Assembly (NCBI RefSeq): GCF_016616235.1
Contig: NZ_CP067100.1
Span: 1,175,001-1,239,000, forward strand
Length of the DNA: 64,000 nucleotides
Reading direction: 5' to 3'
DNA from: Bradyrhizobium diazoefficiens
GTDB lineage: Bacteria > Pseudomonadota > Alphaproteobacteria > Rhizobiales > Xanthobacteraceae
Shown: positions 58,540 to 64,000 of the stretch, piece by piece
Layout of the letters: the number at the start of each line of letters is the position of its first letter
How positions within the stretch are numbered: the stretch's first letter is position 1
Notes under the pieces: generated by a model
What the model saw: the letters and a program-made list of their open reading frames with translations, nothing else
What the model was told of the DNA's origin: nothing
Database searches by the model: none
Program-made: the position numbers and the translations under genes

Positions 58540-59528
58540 TGGTTCGCCCCATGAAACGCCGCGACTGCCTGGCGCTTCTTGGGATGATCGTCGCGCTGCC
58601 GGATTCCGTGCTGGCGCAGCAGCCGAGCGGGACGCGCCGGCTCGGCGTGCTCTCGGTGACGGCCGCGGAAGACGCGATCGGGCAGACCCGCAGCACGATC
58701 CTGGTCGAGGCGCTTGCCGCGCGTGGCTGGAAGGAGCACGACAACCTCAAGATCGACTGGCGCAGCGGGGCGGGCGATCGCGCCCGCATTGCGCGGTTCG
58801 CCGAAGAGCTGATCGTACTCAAGCCCGACGTCCTGCTCGCGGTCGGCACGCCCTCGGTGGAGGAGCTGCGCCAGCGCACCACGACGATCCCGGTCGTGTT
58901 CGCGGTCGTCACCGATCCGGTCAGCCAGGGCTTTGTCCAGAACCTCGCCCATCCCGGCGGCAACATCACCGGCTTCACTGACTACGATGGTCCCTTGGCG
59001 GGCAAATGGCTGGAGATGCTGACGCAGGTCTCGCCGAAAGTGTCCCGCGTCTTCGTCGTCTACAATCCCTCCACCGCGCCGTTCGCGCCGCTGATGCTGC
59101 GCACACTCGATGAGGCCGCGCGGACGCTGCACGTGACGGTCGAGGCAGCTCCCGTCCTCGATGCCGCCGCGATCGCAGCGCTGGCTTCGCGGAAAGACGG
59201 CGGCCTCCTGATCCTGCCGGACTTCTTCACCATGGCCAACCGCGCGCATCTGCTTGCGGCGATCACAGAAGCGCGTTTGCCGGCGGTGTTCTGGAGCCGC
59301 ACTTTCGTCGACGAGGGCGGGCTGATGTCCTACAGCACCGACAGCGCCGAACAGCTGCGCCGCGCCGCCGACTATGTCGATCGCATCCTGAAGGGCGCGC
59401 GGCCTGCCGACCTGCCGGTCCAGAACCCCACCAAGTTCGAGCTTGTAGTCAATCTCAAGACCGCGAAGGCGCTTGGCGTGACGCTTCCGTCAGGCCTGCT
59501 CGCAATCGCGAACGATGTCATCGAGTAG
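58539..59528 (+). CDS. ABC-type substrate-binding protein (PF04392/TrpX-like family)
   Basis: The 329-residue protein has a secretion signal beginning at the internal Met 58551 (MKRRDCLALLGMIVALPDSV, cleavage near LAQQ). The ABC_sub_bind pattern is clear: VVFAVVTDPVSQGFVQNLAH, PGGNITGFT and the C-terminus NLKTAKALGVTLPSGLLAIA. Hundreds of such proteins occur in Bradyrhizobium, mostly with unknown ligands and often without adjacent permease genes, as here. The ATG at 58539 overlaps the hemH stop (ATGA-type); starting at 58551 gives a more normal signal peptide. Confidence 0.88.
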   Translation: MVRPMKRRDCLALLGMIVALPDSVLAQQPSGTRRLGVLSVTAAEDAIGQTRSTILVEALAARGWKEHDNLKIDWRSGAGDRARIARFAEELIVLKPDVLLAVGTPSVEELRQRTTTIPVVFAVVTDPVSQGFVQNLAHPGGNITGFTDYDGPLAGKWLEMLTQVSPKVSRVFVVYNPSTAPFAPLMLRTLDEAARTLHVTVEAAPVLDAAAIAALASRKDGGLLILPDFFTMANRAHLLAAITEARLPAVFWSRTFVDEGGLMSYSTDSAEQLRRAADYVDRILKGARPADLPVQNPTKFELVVNLKTAKALGVTLPSGLLAIANDVIE

Positions 59529-59611
59529 GATGGGCGGCGGTTGGGGATCTTGAATTGTGCTAGCCTCGGGGGTGCACGGGGGCCACGCCCAGGTTTCGGA
59601 AATCATGCGCC

Positions 59612-60238
59612 ATGACTATCAACATTGATACCTATTACGATTTCAGATCGCCCTACGCCTATTTCGCCGATTACAGGGTCCGCAACGCCGGCTTCGGCTT
59701 GGCGACCACGGTAGAATGGGTCGGCCGTCCGGTTTTTATCGACGTGATTCTCAACCTCCAGTCTGGCCGCGAGCCATGGGCGCCTTATGTCGATACGCTC
59801 ATCCCTCCCAAGCGGGCCTATCTGATGGCGGACATCCGCCGGATGGCCAGGTTTTATGGGGTGCCATACAAGCCGCCGTGGAAGTGGCCCAATCGGCCAA
59901 ATCAAATTCCAGCGTTGTGCATTGCATCCTTGCTGTCGGGTCGCACCGAGCAGATTTTCCGGAGCACCATCTTCGATGGTCTATGGCATGAACAGCGAGA
60001 CATTTCCGATCCTGCGATCTTGAGGGAAGCCGTCGCCCGTGCCGGCGGTGATCCGGCAGTCGTGGAGCAAGCTGATGATCCCGGTGTTCGCGAGGCCTTA
60101 ACGAAGCGGACAGTCGAAGCTTATACAAACGGCGTGTTCGGGACTCCTACGTTCGTCTGGAATGGCGAGATCTTCTTTGGCGCGGATCGGCTCGATGTCC
60201 TGGCGTGGAGCGTTAACAGCGGGGCCGCCGAAGGGTAG
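59612..60238 (+). CDS. DsbA-family oxidoreductase, 2-hydroxychromene-2-carboxylate isomerase-like
   Basis: The 208-residue protein has a thioredoxin-like fold of the kappa-GST/HCCA-isomerase type: IDTYYDFRSPYAYFADYRV with Ser at the position that activates glutathione, and the cis-Pro loop in VFGTPTFVWNGEIFFGADRL. There is no CxxC, so it is not a disulfide catalyst. HCCA isomerases act in naphthalene-type ring degradation, but related proteins exist outside such pathways and no aromatic gene is adjacent. Slightly lower GC and AT-rich third positions relative to neighbours hint at a different history. Confidence 0.85.
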   Translation: MTINIDTYYDFRSPYAYFADYRVRNAGFGLATTVEWVGRPVFIDVILNLQSGREPWAPYVDTLIPPKRAYLMADIRRMARFYGVPYKPPWKWPNRPNQIPALCIASLLSGRTEQIFRSTIFDGLWHEQRDISDPAILREAVARAGGDPAVVEQADDPGVREALTKRTVEAYTNGVFGTPTFVWNGEIFFGADRLDVLAWSVNSGAAEG

Positions 60239-60460
60239 AGTTCAAAAAGGTAGTCGCGAAATCCTTAAGGTCCACCGCTAGGTCTGCGGCTGCGCGCTTT
60301 CAAGGTCGTCCCGCAAATACATAATCGTGACCATTCCCTCTCCGTACGTCTTGTGCAGAATCGCACCCGTGCCGACTTGAGTCGTGGCCGCTGAACCCTT
60401 GAGGTCGTGACCCCGACCAATGACAGCGCGGGAAAGGACCTTTCCCGTCTTGGAGGATAT

Positions 60461-61453
60461 ATGAGCGGTTTCGATATTTTCGCGATTGTTCTGGTATTGC
60501 TCGTCATCGTCACGCTGCTCGCCGGCGTCAAGACGGTGCCGCAGGGCTATGACTGGACCATCGAGCGGTTCGGCAAATACACGCAGACGCTGAGTCCCGG
60601 CCTCAACCTGATCGTGCCCTATTTCGATCGCGTCGGGCGCAAGATCAACATGATGGAGCAGGTGATCGACATTCCCGAGCAGGAGGTCATCACCAAGGAC
60701 AACGCCACCGTGACGGTGGACGGCGTCGCCTTCTACCAGGTGTTCGACGCCGCGAAGGCGAGCTATGAGGTCTCCAACCTCAACCAGGCGATCACGGTCC
60801 TGACCATGACCAATATCCGCTCGGTGATGGGCTCGATGGACCTCGACCAGGTGCTGTCGCATCGCGACGAGATCAACGAGCGCCTGTTGCGCGTCGTGGA
60901 CGCCGCGGTCTCGCCCTGGGGCGTCAAGGTCAACCGGATCGAGATCAAGGACATCGTGCCGCCGGCCGACCTCGTCGAGGCCATGGGCCGGCAGATGAAG
61001 GCCGAGCGCGTCAAGCGCGCCGACATTCTCGCTGCCGAGGGCCAGCGTCAGTCTGAGATCCTGCGCGCCGAAGGTGCCAAGCAGGGCCAGATCCTCCAGG
61101 CGGAAGGCCGCAAGGAAGCCGCCTTCCGCGACGCCGAGGCCCGCGAGCGCTCCGCCGAGGCCGAAGCCAAGGCGACACAGATGGTCAGCGATGCCATCGC
61201 CAAGGGCGACGTCGCGGCGCTGAACTATTTCATCGCCGACAAGTATATCAAGGCGTTCGGGCAATTGGCGGACTCGCCGAACCAGAAGGTGATCATGCTG
61301 CCGGTCGAAGCGATGAGCATGCTCGGCTCGCTCGCCGGTATCGGCGAGATCGCGAAAGCCACGTTCGGCGAGAGTGCTGCGTCGGCTGCTGCCGCCGCCC
61401 GCCGCGGCTCGGTCCCGACCGGGAGCACGCCGCCGGCCGTGCCCCCGCGGTGA
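60461..61453 (+). CDS. SPFH/stomatin-like membrane protein (QmcA-type)
   Basis: The 330-residue protein has one N-terminal helix ([20 protein letters not shown]), the SPFH domain ([20 protein letters not shown], then [19 protein letters not shown]), and a long alanine/glutamate coiled coil ([20 protein letters not shown] and following). The ATG at 60461 has GGAGG 9 bp upstream. SPFH proteins form large rings at the membrane and are linked to lipid microdomains and proteolysis. An NfeD-type partner gene follows 25 bp downstream, the usual pairing. Confidence 0.93.
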   Translation: MSGFDIFAIVLVLLVIVTLLAGVKTVPQGYDWTIERFGKYTQTLSPGLNLIVPYFDRVGRKINMMEQVIDIPEQEVITKDNATVTVDGVAFYQVFDAAKASYEVSNLNQAITVLTMTNIRSVMGSMDLDQVLSHRDEINERLLRVVDAAVSPWGVKVNRIEIKDIVPPADLVEAMGRQMKAERVKRADILAAEGQRQSEILRAEGAKQGQILQAEGRKEAAFRDAEARERSAEAEAKATQMVSDAIAKGDVAALNYFIADKYIKAFGQLADSPNQKVIMLPVEAMSMLGSLAGIGEIAKATFGESAASAAAAARRGSVPTGSTPPAVPPR

Positions 61454-61478
61454 GTGGGTTGATCGAGGAGGTCGTGTC

Positions 61479-61922
61479 ATGACCGACATGTTGGTATCGC
61501 TCGGCACCTGGAATTGGCTGATCTTCGGCTTCATCCTGATGGCGCTGGAGACGATCGCGCCGGGCGTGTTCCTGTTCTGGCTCGGGCTTGCCGCGCTGCT
61601 GGTCGGCCTGATCTCGTTCGCCGTGGCAATGTCCTGGCAGATCCAGCTCGTGATGTTCGCGATCTTCGCCGCAGCCGCCGTACCGGTGTGGCGCCGGCTT
61701 GCCCGCCCGAAGCCGGACGCCAGCGCCAGCCCCTTCCTCAACAAGCGCACCGAGGCGCTGCTCGGCCGCGAGTTCACGCTGGAGAAGCCGATCATCGACG
61801 GCAGCGGCACGGTCCGCATCGGCGACACGGTGTGGCGCGTCGCCGGCCCCGATACGCCGGCAGGGACGCGGGTGAAGGTGGTGCAGGTCGAGGGCGCGAA
61901 TTTAACGGTCGCCGCGGCGTAG
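61479..61922 (+). CDS. NfeD family protein (short form)
   Basis: The 147-residue protein has two or three helices (LIFGFILMALETIAPGVFLF, then LGLAALLVGLISFAVAMSWQ) and a C-terminal OB-fold domain (GREFTLEKPIIDGSGTVRIG, DTVWRVAGPDTPAGTRVKVV). It lacks the protease domain of long NfeD proteins. The W-x-x-x-G motif of the OB fold is kept. It acts with the SPFH protein encoded upstream. The ribosome site GAGGAGG precedes the ATG. Confidence 0.92.
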   Translation: MTDMLVSLGTWNWLIFGFILMALETIAPGVFLFWLGLAALLVGLISFAVAMSWQIQLVMFAIFAAAAVPVWRRLARPKPDASASPFLNKRTEALLGREFTLEKPIIDGSGTVRIGDTVWRVAGPDTPAGTRVKVVQVEGANLTVAAA

Positions 61923-61930
61923 CTGCTCTT

Positions 61931-62090
61931 ACGCTCCCCTGGAGGGGGAGGGTCGATCGCGCGCAGCGCGAGCGGGTGGGGTGATCTCTCCACACGGGCA
62001 CCGTTCGAGGCGGAGAGACTGTCACCCCACCCCGCTACGCATTTCGCTCCGCTTCATGCGTAGCGACCCTCCCCCTCCAGGGGAGGGTAA
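61931..62090 (+). repeat. Palindromic intergenic repeat, family 2, uninterrupted copy
   Basis: From CTCCCCTGGAGGGGGAGGG through GCGAGCGGGTGGGGTGATC and a central CTCTCCACACGGGCAC to the mirrored TCACCCCACCCCGC and GACCCTCCCCCTCCAGGGGA. It shows the original state of the copy split by the IS at 11873-13324. It also can act as a terminator between nfeD and the convergent HxlR gene. Confidence 0.85.
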
Positions 62091-62097
62091 GGGGAAT

Positions 62098-62418
62098 TCA
62101 CCGCTTCCACCGCTCCGCAAACCGGTGCAGCGGCATGAAGGTCTCGGACAATTCCCGCCCCAGCGGCGTCAGCCCATAGCCGCCGCCGTCGCCCAGCTCC
62201 ACGAATCCCGCCTCGCGCAGCTCGGTCAACCGCGCCTGCAGCACCGTCGGTGAAGCTTCGTCGCAGGCGGTGCGCAGCGCGCGGGAGGTGAGGGGGGCGC
62301 CGCGCAGCTCCCATAATATCCGCAAGGTCCAGCGCCGGCCGAGCAGGTCGAGCAGCGCCATGATTGGGCGCCCGGTTCGCGAGCCGCGGACGTTCCCTGA
62401 TGCTGCCTTTTTCGCCAT
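62098..62418 (-). CDS. HxlR-family transcriptional regulator
   Basis: The 106-residue winged-helix protein shows the HxlR pattern: LLDLLGRRWTLRILWELRGA, then SRALRTACDEASPTVLQARL (recognition helix) and LREAGFVELGDGGGYGLTPL (wing). There is no conserved Cys near the N-terminus, so it is not of the thiol-sensing HypR type. It is divergent from the carboxymuconolactone decarboxylase-like gene across 72 bp that contain two inverted repeats, and probably represses that gene and itself. Confidence 0.9.
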   Translation of the reverse strand: MAKKAASGNVRGSRTGRPIMALLDLLGRRWTLRILWELRGAPLTSRALRTACDEASPTVLQARLTELREAGFVELGDGGGYGLTPLGRELSETFMPLHRFAERWKR

Positions 62419-62437
62419 CGCTGCCCTCTTGCGTCGT

Positions 62438-62454
62438 GCTACAGATAATGTAGC
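62438..62454. promoter_or_regulatory. Inverted repeat GCTACA-N5-TGTAGC, candidate HxlR operator 1
   Basis: A perfect 6-5-6 inverted repeat in the short divergent promoter region. It is 20 bp from the HxlR start codon. Confidence 0.55.
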
Positions 62455-62457
62455 GTA

Positions 62458-62478
62458 TTGCTATGATAAACGTAGCAA
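62458..62478. promoter_or_regulatory. Inverted repeat TTGCTA-N9-TAGCAA, candidate HxlR operator 2
   Basis: A perfect 6-9-6 inverted repeat that shares the GCTA/TAGC words with the neighbouring site and ends 13 bp before the decarboxylase-like ATG, where it would block transcription or sit at the start site. Confidence 0.5.
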
Positions 62479-62490
62479 TGGAAGCAGCCG

Positions 62491-63105
62491 ATGTCCCAGG
62501 CCACGCCGCGTATCGCCCCGCTCGAGGCGCCTTATCCCCCGGAGATCCAGCAACAATTCGACCGGATCATGCGCGGCGCGCCGCCGCTGATGCTGTTCCG
62601 GGTGATGGCGGGTCACGCCCGCGCCTGGGACAAGTTTCGTGCTGGCGGACTTCTTGACCCGGGTCCGCTCTCGCTGCGCCAGCGCGAGATCGTGATCGAT
62701 CGCACCTGTGCGCTGAACCGATGCGAATATGAATGGGGTGTGCATGTCGCGATCTTCGCCGGGCCGGCGCGGCTTACTGAGGAGGACGTGAGCGCGACCG
62801 TGCAGGGCGATGCGACGTCACCCTGCTGGTCGCCCGCCGAGCAGGCGCTGGTCGCCGCGGTCGATGCGCTGCATCACCGCGCGACGCTCGACGATGCGGA
62901 ATTTTCCGCGCTCTCGGCGCACTACGATGAGCCGCAGATTCTGGAGATCATGCTGCTGTGCGGCTTCTATCGCACGGTGTCGTATCTGGCGAACGGGCTG
63001 CGGCTGCCGCTGGAGGACAAGGCGGCGCGGTTTCCGCAGTCGACTCCCTCGCCCCGCTTACGGGGAGAGGGTTGGGGTGAGGGGGAGTCTCCGCGGGGGA
63101 GGTGA
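62491..63105 (+). CDS. Carboxymuconolactone decarboxylase (AhpD-like) family protein
   Basis: The 204-residue all-helical protein has the CMD core IVIDRTCALNRCEYEWGVHV (Cys, Cys, E-Y-E-W and His) and the second helix pair around QILEIMLLCGFYRTVSYLAN. The CxxxxC spacing differs from the redox CxxC of AhpD, so peroxidase activity is doubtful. Homologues in Bradyrhizobium are uncharacterised. The last 15 or so residues (SPRLRGEGWGEGE and on) are encoded by an intergenic repeat that has been taken into the frame, so the natural C-terminus probably lies near AARFPQS. Confidence 0.87.
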   Translation: MSQATPRIAPLEAPYPPEIQQQFDRIMRGAPPLMLFRVMAGHARAWDKFRAGGLLDPGPLSLRQREIVIDRTCALNRCEYEWGVHVAIFAGPARLTEEDVSATVQGDATSPCWSPAEQALVAAVDALHHRATLDDAEFSALSAHYDEPQILEIMLLCGFYRTVSYLANGLRLPLEDKAARFPQSTPSPRLRGEGWGEGESPRGR

Positions 63106-63192
63106 CAGTTGGACTCGCGGAGAGTCCCCTTCACCCGGAATCCGCGCGTGCCGCGCGCATTCCGGCCTCTCCCCGCAAGCGGGGAGAGGCGA
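63045..63192. repeat. Palindromic intergenic repeat, family 4
   Basis: CTCCCTCGCCCCGCTTACGG, GGAGAGGGTTGGGGTGAGGG and AGTCTCCGCGG are mirrored by GCGGAGAGTCCCCTTCACCC and GGCCTCTCCCCGCAAGCGGG. A long inverted repeat between the convergent carboxymuconolactone decarboxylase-like gene and kdsD; it overlaps the end of the former. Confidence 0.75.
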
Positions 63193-63196
63193 CGAG

Positions 63197-64000
63197 CTAC
63201 GCCACGCCCGCCCGCAGCAGATCGTGCAGATGCACGATGCCGACCACCTTGTCCGCCTCGGTCACCACCAGCGTCGTGATCTTGCGGGTGTTCAGCACCT
63301 CGATCATTTCGGTGGCAAGCATCGAGGGCGGCACGGTCTTCGGCTGTTTGGTCATGATGTCGTCGACCGATACGGTCAGCAGATCAGGCCGCATGTTGAT
63401 GTGGCGGCGCAGATCGCCGTCGGTGATGATGCCTGCGATGCCGCCGGCATCGTCGACGATGCAGACGCAGCCCAGGCCCTTGGCCGACATCTCGACCACC
63501 GCGTCCGACATCTTGGTGCCGAGCGGCTTGACCGGGATCTCGGCGCCGGTGCGCATGTAGTCGCGGACGAACTTGAGCATCGCACCAAGCTTGCCGCCGG
63601 GATGAAAATGCGCGAACTCCAGCGCGGTGAAGCCGCGTCCCTCGAGCAGCGCGATGGCGATGGCATCGCCGATCGCGACCTGCATCATCGTCGAGGTGGT
63701 CGGCGCCAGATTGTGCGGGCAGGCCTCGCGCGCCTTCGGCAGCTCGATCACGATGTCGGCGGCCTGCCCGAGCGAGGACGCAGCGTTCGACGTCACCGCG
63801 ATCATCGGGATCGCGAACCGCGCCGAATAGTTCACCAGGGTCTTCATCTCCGGCTGCTCGCCGGACCAGGACAGCGCCATGATGACGTCGTCCGCCGTGA
63901 TCATGCCGAGATCGCCATGGGCGGCTTCCGCGGTGTGGACGAAGAAGGCGGGCGTGCCGGTCGAGGCCAGGGTGGCCGCGATCTTGCGCGCCATGTGCCC
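63197..64000 (-). CDS. kdsD: Arabinose-5-phosphate isomerase KdsD (KpsF/GutQ family), 5' end cut by the window
   Basis: The visible 267 residues begin inside the SIS domain: the frame continues past 64000 with G-H before M-A-R-K-I-A-A-T, matching the family's GKSGHxARKIAATLASTG, so the start codon lies outside. The sugar-phosphate site shows ITADDVIMALSWSGEQPEMK and the catalytic His region in LPKAREACPHNLAPTTSTMM. Two CBS domains follow (about the last 120 residues, MSDAVVEMSAKGLGCVCIVD and DIMTKQPKTVPPSMLATEMI). The enzyme makes arabinose-5-phosphate for Kdo in lipopolysaccharide. Confidence 0.93.
   Translation of the reverse strand, partial: GHMARKIAATLASTGTPAFFVHTAEAAHGDLGMITADDVIMALSWSGEQPEMKTLVNYSARFAIPMIAVTSNAASSLGQAADIVIELPKAREACPHNLAPTTSTMMQVAIGDAIAIALLEGRGFTALEFAHFHPGGKLGAMLKFVRDYMRTGAEIPVKPLGTKMSDAVVEMSAKGLGCVCIVDDAGGIAGIITDGDLRRHINMRPDLLTVSVDDIMTKQPKTVPPSMLATEMIEVLNTRKITTLVVTEADKVVGIVHLHDLLRAGVA

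Noticed and set aside
59612..60238. Naphthalene-degradation gene
   Set aside because: The protein has the HCCA isomerase fold, but no dioxygenase or aldolase of that pathway is in the window; the family also occurs outside it.
1..64000. CRISPR array, tRNA or rRNA genes, prophage
   Set aside because: No regularly spaced direct repeats, cloverleaf or rRNA-like sequence, and no integrase or phage structural genes were seen; the repeats present are palindromic intergenic elements.

Overview
The window is GC-rich chromosomal DNA from an alphaproteobacterium of the Nitrobacteraceae, most probably a Bradyrhizobium. The pointers are the phyR / nepR-ecfG general stress locus, the homospermidine synthase and ornithine decarboxylase pair, DUF3551 secreted proteins, an Azt/Znu-type zinc operon, and many copies of palindromic intergenic repeats of the kind that fill Bradyrhizobium genomes. 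Genus assignment is inference from gene content. No tRNA, rRNA, CRISPR array, prophage or conjugation genes were seen.

Layout. 0.5-3.6 kb: a minus-strand catabolic set (SAF-domain oxidoreductase, phytanoyl-CoA dioxygenase-like protein, GntR regulator with a perfect 20-bp palindrome at its 5' end). 3.7-6.0 kb: two tandem alpha/beta hydrolases and an O6-methylguanine methyltransferase. 6.0-7.3 kb: an intact IS481-family element. 7.4-21.0 kb: a beta-oxidation locus (acyl-CoA ligase, thiolase, TetR regulator, SDR dehydrogenase, enoyl-CoA hydratase, feruloyl-CoA-synthase-like ligase, one small and two near-identical large acyl-CoA dehydrogenases, nitroreductase), interrupted by an IS4/Tn5-type element that landed inside a palindromic repeat. 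21.1-22.9 kb: ecfG, nepR and phyR. 22.9-30.5 kb: SnoaL-like protein, htpG, a lone RND pump, two DUF3551 genes. 30.5-36.8 kb: a transporter remnant, a FATP-type acyl-CoA synthetase, a compact carrier protein-ligase-reductase cassette, a DUF3095 protein. 36.8-40.2 kb: DUF2147, MATE exporter, GNAT, sodB. 40.2-45.9 kb: a zinc-uptake operon behind a Zur box. 46.4-52.6 kb: a periplasmic argininosuccinate-lyase-like protein and the polyamine genes with a long structured leader. 52.7-64 kb: housekeeping and metal genes (M3 peptidase, DUF1007-NicO pair, MAPEG, hemH, QmcA-NfeD, HxlR-carboxymuconolactone decarboxylase, kdsD cut by the window end).

How the genes work together. Stress signalling by PhyR frees EcfG from NepR; matches to the EcfG promoter (GGAAC, 16-17 bp, CGTT) sit in front of sodB, a DUF3551 gene and a small membrane protein in this same window, suggesting local regulon members. 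The zinc operon joins an ABC importer to a His-rich tail-anchored peptide, a COG0523 GTPase and a beta-propeller lacking a signal peptide. The beta-oxidation locus holds every step from acid activation to thiolysis. Ornithine decarboxylase and homospermidine synthase form a two-step route from ornithine through putrescine to homospermidine.

All calls come from reading the sequence and the translations; no database search was run.
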